DNA of 64,000 nucleotides, from the NCBI GenBank assembly GCA_964035575.1, contig OZ037911.1, forward strand, positions 248,001 to 312,000, written 5' to 3'. Shown piece after piece: positions 52,226 to 61,827 of this stretch. The notes under the pieces are model-generated. The model did no database searches, was not told the DNA's origin, and worked only from the letters and a program-made list of their open reading frames with translations. The stretch comes from Rhynchopus sp. YZ270_cl-10. Its lineage: Eukaryota; Euglenozoa; Diplonemea; Diplonemida; Diplonemidae. The position numbers and the translations under genes are program-made. Positions within the stretch are counted from its first letter, which is position 1. Each line of letters begins with the position of its first letter.

Positions 52226-54970
52226 TCACGCCTTCGTGAAGCGGATGAAGGCAGTGCCGTGCGAGGTCACGTTCTTTGCTGTGAAGGAGTCGGTGAAGTT
52301 TCCAACGTCGGCATGTGCCCACATGTCGCGTGCCGTGTACGTACCGCTCAAGCCCAGCTCCCCCCACGTACCCGTCACGTCTGCCACCTGGCCTGAGGGA
52401 TTCACAAACACAACCGCAGAGGACCCGTCAGACAAGTGCTTCACAACAACAAGCGATGTTGCTGTGTCAGTCACAATCTTCCCCTGGAACTCACCAAGCG
52501 TACCCAGGTCCTGGTTCACAGCAATCGCCTCCTTGTTCACAAGGATCGCCAGAATCTTTGGGTCCATGTGCACAATGTCAGACGCAACCAGAAGTGGTGC
52601 AGTCACAGCACACCACAGACTGAAGTGTGTCACCTGCTCGTCGTACGACAGACCTGGGTTCCCAACCTGAAGCATGTCGGGGTCGTTGAAGTTACCCGGC
52701 TGTGCCACAGACGCCATCACGTCGTTGCCGCGAAGGTTCGAGAGGACAGACTCCCACGTCGCTTGGATGTCGGCTGTCGTGCGCCACATGTCCGCACAGT
52801 CCTTCACCCACTGTCCGCACACAGCAGGGTCCTTGCAGTACTCAACAGACATGAACACAGGACGCCCACTCTTCGCACCACACTCCGCAAGCGTCTGGTA
52901 GAAGGGGATCCAGCTGTCGTTGATCACCTTGTGCGACGTCCCACCACAGCGGTCGATCTTGATGTAGTCCAAGTCCCAGTCGCAGTACGTGTTGGCGTCA
53001 AGTGCTTCGAATCCGTACGACCCTGGCCGGGACTGGCATGTCTCGGAAGAGCTGGATGTGTAGACACCGAACTTCATCCCCTTCGTGTGTGCGTAGTCGG
53101 CAAGGTACTTCATGCCTGAGGGGAAGCGCATGCTGTCGGGCACAATCCCGTTCGTCGCATTCCGTGCAATCTGCCACCCGTCATCGATGTTCACATACTC
53201 GTACCCAACAGCCTTCATCCCGTTTGTGTTCATGGTGTCGACAAGACCCTTTACAACGTTCTCATCCACGTTTGTGTGGTAGAAGTTCCACGTGTTGTAG
53301 CCCATGGGTGGTGCACCTGTTGTGCCCTTCACCTTGTGTGCACCTGCCACTGTCTTGCTGCTGGTCACGTTAACGATGAAGGGGCCGAGGGGAAGGCCGT
53401 CGCTGTTCTGCAGCTTGCACTCCACGTAGTCGGCGTAGGCGTAGCGCACCTGCGAGACGCCTGTGGGCGTGTTCATGAGGCGCACGGTTTTTTTGTCCTG
53501 CGAGATGACAGTGTTGACGAGGGACACACGCACCCACGCTCCACCTGCGTACACCTCAAACGGCGGTTGGCCAGGACAGCACTTTGTACAATCGTCCGGA
53601 GAAAAGTCGCTGTTCACCCCGGTCACATTCTGCAGACTTAAGTTGAACGCCGTCCCCTCCACAAAGGTGACCTCCATCTGGTCGGACACTTCCTTCACCA
53701 AGGGCCCTGTCCAGTACGTCGTCCAACGCTCCTCTGGCTCGACCACGTCTGCTTTGTCGTTCGTGAACTCCGCGTCCAGGGAGAACGCGACGCGCGCCAC
53801 CTGCACGGCAACACGCTTCCCTACTACTCGCTTCTGTGGGATGTGGTAGTACCCGCTGTACGGTGTGCTGGGAGGACGGCCACCTCCGAGGTCATACGCG
53901 ACTGCCATGCCTGTAATGTCCAGCTCACTCTCCGGCCCAGGAAGGGTATCCGCCTGGGCCAGCCGCACTGCAATGGTGCCGTTGATGATCCGCTCGTCCT
54001 GTGTTGAATTCGTCGCGGGCGCCAGCTGCACTGTGATAAACGGGAAGTCGCCAATCTGCTTCGCCTCACGCCACGTCTTCACCATGGCCACCTGCATGCA
54101 GCGGTAGTACTCCCTACGCGATATCACCGTGGAGTTCTCATGCTCACACGCATTGCTCTCACCCTGGTACCACAACACCGCACGCACCGACATATACCGG
54201 AAGGGGTACACCATGTTGTTGTACAGCACACTCTTGTTCTGCCCACCACCCTCTGCAGGGACCGGGTATCCTGGGCACATATCGAATGCTTCGGACGGCA
54301 TCCACGCCTCAATGCGGGTACCCCCCACAGAGGCGGCGACCATCCCCACCGGACGCGACCCAGTATGGATTCTCGCCACATCGCGCGCACTGAGGAAGCA
54401 TACTGCAGAAAAGGCGGAAATGTAGTCTGTCGAGGCCGCCTCGTCTCGGGTGACCCACTGCGAGCAGGGGTGGGCAAGACAGGGCCCGGTCTTGTCAACA
54501 TCAAAGTGTGGGCCGTCGTTTGCAAACCCAGCTGGGGCTGTGAAAAAGCGGAAATTTTTGTAGGTGCTGTCATTTAAGGCCGCAATGTCGCGGCTATTGT
54601 TGAGGGAGTACTGCATGGGGAAGGCCATGTTCGACTGTCCGCTGCAGAAGTAGACCTCGCCTTCGAGAACACCCTGAATGGTTGTGGTGTCGTTCGCAGC
54701 TGAGCCGGAGATGGTGAGGTTGCGTTCTGTCGTGGCGTAGCACGGTGTCAGCACCACAACCCACTCCCCAGCAGCGTCCGCAGTGACATGGTACGTCACT
54801 CCACAGTCCACAACAGTCACAGCCTCTCCTGGGTCGGCAAGTCCATTCAACCTCGAGCGAGTCCCGTATTCATGATTCGTCTGCAGCACCATGTTGTCGC
54901 TGATCCATGCAGGCATCTGAACCACCGCCTCCGCGATCAACAGCGTCTGTGCAAGGCACAGCCACTTCAT
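52226..54970 (-). CDS. Secreted bifunctional enzyme: SASA-type carbohydrate esterase + GH27 alpha-galactosidase, copy 2
   Basis: 914 residues with the same layout as copy 1: signal peptide (1-15), esterase domain with SGQSNM (Ser113), the canonical LWYQGESN (266) and a conserved His (about 376) in a variant YHIPQK context; then GH27 with Asp673 (YIKIDRCGG) and Asp734 (WRTTADI). The GH27 half is almost identical to copy 1, while the esterase half has clearly diverged, which points to gene conversion after an older duplication. Similarity to copy 1 starts at the ATG and stops at the stop codon; flanks are unrelated. The ATG follows an A-run and the upstream acceptor is weaker than for copy 1. 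Confidence 0.85.
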   Translation of the reverse strand: MKWLCLAQTLLIAEAVVQMPAWISDNMVLQTNHEYGTRSRLNGLADPGEAVTVVDCGVTYHVTADAAGEWVVVLTPCYATTERNLTISGSAANDTTTIQGVLEGEVYFCSGQSNMAFPMQYSLNNSRDIAALNDSTYKNFRFFTAPAGFANDGPHFDVDKTGPCLAHPCSQWVTRDEAASTDYISAFSAVCFLSARDVARIHTGSRPVGMVAASVGGTRIEAWMPSEAFDMCPGYPVPAEGGGQNKSVLYNNMVYPFRYMSVRAVLWYQGESNACEHENSTVISRREYYRCMQVAMVKTWREAKQIGDFPFITVQLAPATNSTQDERIINGTIAVRLAQADTLPGPESELDITGMAVAYDLGGGRPPSTPYSGYYHIPQKRVVGKRVAVQVARVAFSLDAEFTNDKADVVEPEERWTTYWTGPLVKEVSDQMEVTFVEGTAFNLSLQNVTGVNSDFSPDDCTKCCPGQPPFEVYAGGAWVRVSLVNTVISQDKKTVRLMNTPTGVSQVRYAYADYVECKLQNSDGLPLGPFIVNVTSSKTVAGAHKVKGTTGAPPMGYNTWNFYHTNVDENVVKGLVDTMNTNGMKAVGYEYVNIDDGWQIARNATNGIVPDSMRFPSGMKYLADYAHTKGMKFGVYTSSSSETCQSRPGSYGFEALDANTYCDWDLDYIKIDRCGGTSHKVINDSWIPFYQTLAECGAKSGRPVFMSVEYCKDPAVCGQWVKDCADMWRTTADIQATWESVLSNLRGNDVMASVAQPGNFNDPDMLQVGNPGLSYDEQVTHFSLWCAVTAPLLVASDIVHMDPKILAILVNKEAIAVNQDLGTLGEFQGKIVTDTATSLVVVKHLSDGSSAVVFVNPSGQVADVTGTWGELGLSGTYTARDMWAHADVGNFTDSFTAKNVTSHGTAFIRFTKA

Positions 54971-54996
54971 TTTTTTTTATAGATTTTTTGTTTTTC

Positions 54997-55050
54997 CTGA
55001 TTTTGGTTTTTTTTTAATTGATGCGGGGATGAAAAGGTGGGATAGAGGGC
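54997..55050 (-). promoter_or_regulatory. Possible 3' splice acceptor of galactosidase copy 2
   Basis: Minus strand C/T tract (about 55021-55050), an A-rich gap, then AAATCAG 27 nt before the ATG. Weaker than the other acceptors. Confidence 0.3.
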
Positions 55051-56475
55051 TTTTTTTTTTGCATATCGGTTTGTCCAGTTTTCTTTTCTTGAGGGGAGTG
55101 TGGTGAATGGGGTGAAACTTTCTTTTTCTTAGTTTGGAAAAATTTACCTCCTCCTTGCGGTTTTTTTTTTTTTTTAACATCTGCGGGAAAGTCTCGGTCA
55201 TGTTCTGCCTTGTATTGTCTCTCTCTGGGTATTTTGATCTTGTACTGATAAAAACAAGAAGGGGAGCCGACCAGAGTCTCACGAAAAACAAGGAACACAA
55301 AAAAAAAAAAAAATAAAACTTTGCATTGAGAACGGCAAGCTGATAAGTGCAGAAGAAAAAAAAATTAGTTTCATATACCTTCAGAGAGAAAGTACAAAAA
55401 AAATTGGACAATCTGTACAAATCGTCCAATCATTTTTTTTCAAAAAAAAAAAAAAAAGGAAAAAAAAAAAACTTGTTGCAAAAATAATGTGAAAAGAAAA
55501 GAGAAAAAAAGGCAATTGCTTCCGTGCATAAATTGAAACTTTTTGGTAAATTGGTTTTTCTAACATTAACCCTGTTTTTTTCTGTCTGAAGAAGTTGACA
55601 GTATTCAAAAGGGTAGACATCAGCAGTAATTCCCCCCCCTTTACATGGAGGAAAAAAAAAAAAAAAAAGAGAAAAAAATGAAGAGATTCGCAAAAAAAAA
55701 AATAAAAGAAGAAAAAATCCCACAAAACGAAAGCAGACCGCCAAGGACTGAAGCAAAGCAATTTTCTTTTTCAAAAAAAGATATGGGCGAAAAAAGAGGG
55801 GGGGGGTTTGAAAATGTTTTTTGTATGTTTTGAAAGTGCTTTGTGCTCTGTTTAATTTTGCTTGATAGTTTTGTAGACGTGGAGTTGGAGAGAAAGGGGA
55901 AGAGAAAAGAGGGGGAGGAACACACACGTTACCGAGAAAGAAACACACGATCCGTTCGTTCGGCCTTTATAGATTATTCTCTGAGGAAGTATAAACAAAA
56001 ATTGATATAATATTGTCATCGCAATCTACACGAGGTGATTGATAACATTAAAAAAAAAGAAACATACACAAATGGTTTTAAACAAAATGGGAGAGCCTGT
56101 TGGGTGATATGAATTCACTTTTAAAATTTTCTTTTTTGTAAAAGTAAGAGATCAACTCAGGGATTTTTTTTTCTTAGAATGGGTGGGAGATTTTTGAGAG
56201 AAGTTGATATAATGCCTCACCAGAAAAACCGGGTTGACAAATAACGCAAGAAGAAACGCAGCCAGAACGTTTTTAGAGAGAGAAAAATTCTTCTTTTTGG
56301 GAGTTTTTATCATTTTTAAAAAATCGAAAATAAAATCGAGATATTTTCCTCTGGTAAATTAGAATTTTCCAACAATATCAAAAATAAATTAATAATCAAA
56401 AAACGTACGGGGTGTGATTCAGTGACGTGAATGATCGATCTTTTTGGCCATACCTTCTTTTTTTTTTTTTGCTTT
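55051..56475. other. Gene-free stretch
   Basis: Homopolymer-rich. A dispersed repeat at 55806-55857 matches 34765-34815. No gene seen. Confidence 0.45.
55806..55857 (+). repeat. Dispersed repeat GTATGTTTTGAAAGTGCTTT, copy 2
   Basis: Nearly identical to 34765-34815. Confidence 0.5.
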
Positions 56476-57579
56476 CAGGGTTTCCGCCAGGATTTGGGGT
56501 TTCAGAAATTGGGGTGTACCATAAAAACGACTCCCAAAAAAATTTTTTTTCTCCCCGAAAAAGCGGTCGTCGCGCGCTTCGCGCGCGCCTCCCTGGCAGA
56601 CACAGGTAGAGAGGCGAAGCGTGCGGGGGGTGCTACAAAAAAATTTTTTTGGGAAGGGTTGAAAGGGCAGAAGGGGAGGCGCGAGATACGCTCACTACCG
56701 GTTGAGGTGTCACTTCCACTGGGCTGCAGAAGGGCGGTCTTTGGTAGTGGTTCGTTTGGAGGTCGGGGGTGGAAGCTTAACAAGGTAAGGAGTCTTGTGA
56801 GAGGGTGATGGTATTTGCTTTTTTCATTGCATGGCGCTACAGTGATTACAGTGCTGCCGTTGCAACATGTAATAGAAAGTGAATGCATTCGTCGCTTGCA
56901 CCGAAGCCTCCTTTTAAAAAAGGGGGCAATACACAGAAGTGTCAATGAGAATATAGCAACATCAAATAGCCAGCAACACAGCGCCGCAAGCGCACGGTAC
57001 GCTACTTTTTTTTCTTCCACTTCTTTTTGTGAAAAAGAAAACCGACGCAGGAGTCTTTTATTGTAAACTGTTTTCTTCTCCGCCAACACACAAAAACACT
57101 TGACAGAAAAATCTTTTTCACACAAACGCCTTTTTCTGTCTACTCTCTGTTTTTTGTTCATCTTTTTTCAAAAATCCTGGTCGCGATAGTTTTCGCGAAC
57201 TTTCCTGCAGTCAACGCAGGGAAAGAACAATCAACGATGTGATACAGGATATGGGTGGTTCAGTGATTCCACAGAACCGACATCATTGATGTGTCTCAAC
57301 CAAAACCAAATCAAACAAAAAAGAGAGAGTTTTTGAAGTAAGGAAAGAAAACTTCCTAGATTTTACCCCCCTTTTCTTCCACTTCTTTTGACACAGCGAG
57401 CCAAACGCTCTGCACGGTGGGGTCACATGACCACGGGGGGTCATCTACAACCTCTAAAACCCCATTTTTCTCGGGGTGTACTTTGGTACACCCCGAATCC
57501 CTGTAAAAATCTAAAATTTTCCGGGGAAAATATTGGGGTGTACCAAAGTACACCCCGGTACACCTTGGCGGAAACTCTG
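56476..57579. mobile_element. Candidate TIR element, hAT-like ends
   Basis: Ends CAGGGTTTCCGCCAGG and complement of CAGAGTTTCCGCCAAGG; GCTTT flanks both sides but no full 8-bp duplication. The interior has CGCGCGCTTCGCGCGCG and a reverse GCGCCGCAAGCGCACGGTAC module, and near the right end a palindromic GGGGTGTACTTTGGTACACC. Confidence 0.55.
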
Positions 57580-59588
57580 GCTTTGCTCATATTTGTATCA
57601 TTGGGCTAACTTAACGTTTTGGGAAAGGGAAAAATTTCAGACGCGAATCCAAATGGGAAAAGCACGGGGGGGAAAAAAACGCAAAAAAAAAAATATTGTT
57701 TCATATACTATCTATTCTACTGAATAGAAGGTATAAACAAAAATAAAAAAAAGTTGCAAACGTTGAAAAGCGCTGAAACGAATTGGTGGTAACCCACAAC
57801 AGCCGACGAAGCCTTGGCATCAGCTCTCTTCAGGGGGGAAAGCAACAAAACAGGACAAAAAAAAAAAGGGTGTTTTTTTTAAACAACACTCATCGTAAAA
57901 ATAAACTTTGCGGGGTTGAGAGGGTGTAGGGATTTTTTTTTTTTTTGCTTTGCTTTTCACGTTACTCAGGTTTGCCGTCCGACATAGCTAGACTTGGCTA
58001 TGGGAGGTCCTTTTGTGGCAGGTATTACAAAAAATAAAATAAAGAGGAGGGGAGGCATGTACGCTATCGTGTCTACACAAGATACGACAGCACCACTCCC
58101 GACATATTTTCTAGAAGAAACAAGAAAAAACAAAAAAAAAAAAAAAAAAAAATGAGCTTTTTAAGCAGAGATTCTAACCATCCCAATAGCCCCTCCTTCA
58201 GGTCCACAAACTTCAAAAGCAAATTTTTAATTTTCTCAAAAAATAAAAAAAGACGATAATACCAGCCGAGCACGCGCATATTTTAATTTTCCCAAACCTC
58301 GAAAGAAAAAAAAAAAAAAGAGGAGAACAGCAGGGGGAATTCAACAAGACGGACCCTCCCCCAATTCTTTGATTTTTTGTATTTTTTTTTTTTCGAACCT
58401 TTGATTGAGTTATATCTGTGCACAACGCCAATCAACGGAAGGTGTGTGGGTTCAAAAAGGAAGGGAAAAGGGGTTGAACACCTGCACACACCAACTATAA
58501 AGTCCAGGCTAAGGTACAAACGCCTCAACGGACGTTAAATAAAACAAACAAAGAATGATGAAGATCGTTTTGTTGCCCCCTAAAAAAGTGTCACTTTGTC
58601 GTTCCCTCACCCCCCCCTTCTTGTTGTATGAGTGCGTTGGCGCTTCCACAGACTATCTCTCACCTGGTTACGGTGAGTGAACTACGTGACAGTTTTCCGC
58701 TCACAAAGTAGTGCGCGTAGAAATAAAATAAAAAAAAAAAGGACTCTCGAAACACAACAAGCGGCGCATCGTTCAATATTTCGAATGACATGAAGGGAGG
58801 AGGGGAGATTGGCAAAAAAACGTTTCGCAGACAGACAATTTTCCTCGTCCTTTCTTTTGAACACCTCTCTGACAACACAGAAGGGCAAAACAAAAAAAAG
58901 AAATTAAAAAAACAAGACATTGCCACTTTCTGCGATCGCCTTATACCGGGTGAAAATCGTTTTCTTTTTAAAAAAAAACGTGGGAGAGTACTGTTGGTGA
59001 GAGTCGCTCTTTTGTTACTGCAGCAACTTGTTTTGCGTGTATTTTTTTTTTTTTTTTTTTTTGTGTTTTTTTGTGTTTTTTCGGCAATTGCCTTGTTGTT
59101 TTCCCTGTTTTGTTTTTTGTTTTATGTTTTTTTTTTTCTTTTTGTGCACCAAAAACACAGGTGAGGAAGCCAGTATTGTTTTGTTCACTTTTGAAGAGAA
59201 AACCCCGAACACCTCGCCATCAAAACACCTTTGCACCGACTATCTCTCGGTTCCTGGGTCTGTTTGAGGTTTTTTTCACTCTTATTTTTCGCTGTTTTTC
59301 CCCCCCCTCCCTCCCTCCCCCTATCCCCCGTGGATTATGGGCGTGTCACCCATCCCCTTACCCCCTGCCTGCGTTTTCCGTCTTTTTGGTTAACGTACCT
59401 TCTCCTCTGTATTATCCCTTCTTCTTTTTTTGAGATTTTGTTTTTTTTTAATAAAAATGTGTTCACAATTAAGTTGGAATTTTCAGACAGATATCCCAAT
59501 CCAAAAAAAAAAAATCATTCCAAAATAAAAAAAATTGGGGATTTCAAGAACTGGAAAGAAGAACAGCTTTGATCACCCATAAAAGCAG
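57580..59588. other. Gene-free stretch with box H and box K repeats
   Basis: Box H at 57699-57733 and box K at 58585-58720; otherwise homopolymer-rich with no gene. Confidence 0.45.
58585..58720 (+). repeat. Box K repeat, copy 3
   Basis: AAAGTGTCAC...GTGACAGTTTTCCGCTCAC, with CTCACC-TGGTTAC-GGTGAG as inner hairpin. Confidence 0.6.
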
Positions 59589-60408
59589 CAGGGTTCTATA
59601 TAGGCCCGGTCACTCGGTCGGTCTGACCGAGTCAGACGTTGACTCGGTCAGCCGTTTTTTTTTTTTTTTTTTATAAATCTCAGATTTTTTTTCCAAATCT
59701 TGGGGTGGAAATTTTGGTACCTCCCACGAGCCTCTGAGAGTGACCAGAAATGGCCTCATGAACAAAGTGACCCCGTCACAGCCAGAACGCGACTCAATTG
59801 GTCAAACGCCGAAGGAAAAGGAAGCATGCAGCATGGCGAAATAATAAAAGTAGCGTACCGTGCGCCTGCGGCGCAAGATTGCAACCCACCCTTCCCATGA
59901 TATACTTTTGCAGTAAAAATGTGCAATTTTAAGCGCAATTTTTAGAAATGTTGCGTACCGTGGCTTCGCCAGAAACTTTCGTTTTAGAAAAACAGGGGAG
60001 TAAAATTACGGAAGCTGACCACAATTACCAGCGACAGTGCCGTTTTGTGTCAACTTTTTTTTAGAAATGTTGCGTACCGTGGCTTCGCTTTGGGTGCCGT
60101 GACCGCCCTTTCTTTGTTATAAATGTACTGAGGCTACAGACAATTCGTGTACCACTTGTGCCTGGTGCACGAATTGCTTCAATGAAGTGCCGAACTCCGC
60201 AGTTGGATAACCGAGGAATTCTCACATTCCGCCGGAGGCCCCCAACTTGAGCTAGGTTGGGTACCCGGGCTCGACCGAGTTTCAGCGAAAAACCCCAAAA
60301 CCTATATAATTCCCTGTGGAGGGGGGAAAATTTTTTTTTGGGCTGACCGAGTCAAACCGATTCTGACCGAGCCAGCCCCTCGTGGGCGGAATGCTGTATA
60401 GAACCCTG
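59589..60408. mobile_element. Non-autonomous hAT-like element, family 3 (820 bp)
   Basis: Ends CAGGGTTCTATATAGG and GCTGTATAGAACCCTG. Flanks AAAAGCAG and TAAGCAG are a slightly decayed duplication. The interior repeats GACCGAGTCA-type words near both ends, holds GTACCGTGCGCCTGCGGCGC (about 59850) and two copies of GAAATGTTGCGTACCGTGGC (about 59945 and 60063). Confidence 0.75.
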
Positions 60409-60553
60409 TAAGCAGTTTTTTTTTTTTTTTTTTTTTTTTTTTGGTGAAATTGAAAGCCTCGTTTGCTTCGTCACCTAAAAGGGGGGAGGGAAGGGGGTGA
60501 GGAAAGTAACTCGGGGAGGACGAAAAAAAGACACAGGACCCCCCCTTTTTTTT

Positions 60554-60608
60554 CGGATAAATTTGTCGGATTAGTGTAGCTACCTATATAGACAGTCTTC
60601 ACTGTGCT
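60554..60608 (-). repeat. Box B relative
   Basis: Minus strand CAGTGAAG ... CTACACTAATCCG with a different inner part (CTGTCTATATAGGTAG). Confidence 0.5.
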
Positions 60609-61333
60609 TTATATTTTGAAGTGTTAAGTGGAATCCAGCCGAGGATGAGCTTCACTATTTTTGAACACCTTTTTTAAAAAATCTTCGGCGATTTTATTAA
60701 TAAGAGAAATTAATGGGTGGAGGATGAGGGGATGAGGGGGAAGGGGAAAATTCAAGCATAGAGCTAGCGTACGGCGGGTGAACCTTTTTAATGTAAGATT
60801 GAGATCACTCACCGAACGCTGAGGTAAACTTATTGTTACTCGAAAAAGAAGAAAAAAAAAAGGACACCCTCTGTTACAAAGGCTACATTTATTTTTTCTT
60901 TTTTTTTTTTTTTTTCGCCCCTTTCTTTCTTGTTCTCTTCACTGATTTTGCTTCCTTAGTTCGCCATAATTTTTTTGGCCGGCTTTCGAAATTCACCGTG
61001 TCTAAGAAGAAAAACATGAAGCAGTCAAGCATTCGTACAGTTTCCTCACTAAAGTACAAAAAGGGGGGGAAATAAAGTTTTTTTTAAAAGACGGAACTCA
61101 AGCTCTTTCCTGCTTAGGTCCAAAAAAAGAATGCAAAACCTTTTCCCTACAACTCGATTGGACTTTTGGAGACCGCTAATCGTACAAGGCGTGTATGGTG
61201 GGGGGACAGGGTTATCAGGGTAAGCAACACTAATCTAAACGAAACCAAAGTAAAATAAACAAAAAAAAAATTGGACGATGATGCAGGAAGGGGAGGGGGG
61301 TGAGGGTACCTGAGATTTTTTTTTTCTTTTTTT

Positions 61334-61383
61334 TGTTGATAATTTGTTAGTGTAGTTCGCCAAAATAAGGCAATCTCCACTGT
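61334..61383 (-). repeat. Box B/C relative with TTGCC/GGCGAA inner stem
   Basis: Minus strand AGTGGAGA-TTGCC-TTATTTT-GGCGAA-CTACACTAAC. Confidence 0.55.
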
Positions 61384-61827
61384 GTGTTCTCACGATCCCA
61401 AAAAAAAAATATGAGAGCTTGTTTACGATTCATATTAATATGAAGACCTCTGTTTTTTTTTTTTCTTTTCTTCTCCCCCGAGGGAAACAAACAGATCATG
61501 CCTCGTCGTTCTTCGCCTCAACGTGGGCCGGCTCCGTTGGCATCTGTACGTGGTGGTCGTTATGGGGGGGCATGTAAATAGTTGAGTTTCATATACTTTC
61601 AAATCAAACAAGAGAAAATACAAGGTTCTATACAGATGGATAAATGGATAGAAATGGCTCGTGAGCATGCTCATATGTTACCATGGTCTGGTTATCATGG
61701 GTTTGTAATCAAAATGAAAGGAAAGTGCAAACCGCCGCAGCAGATCCACAAAAAAAATGAAGAATCGATTATTCACACAATGGTTTTACAAATGGTTCCT
61801 TCGTTCCTTCCAATAATAACAAAAATG

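Larger units (their letters stand above)
60409..61827. other. Gene-free stretch below the WD40/PT gene
   Basis: Box B relatives at 60554-60608 and 61334-61383. A short frame at 61499-61579 (MPRRSSPQRGPAPL...) is too short to call. Confidence 0.45.
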
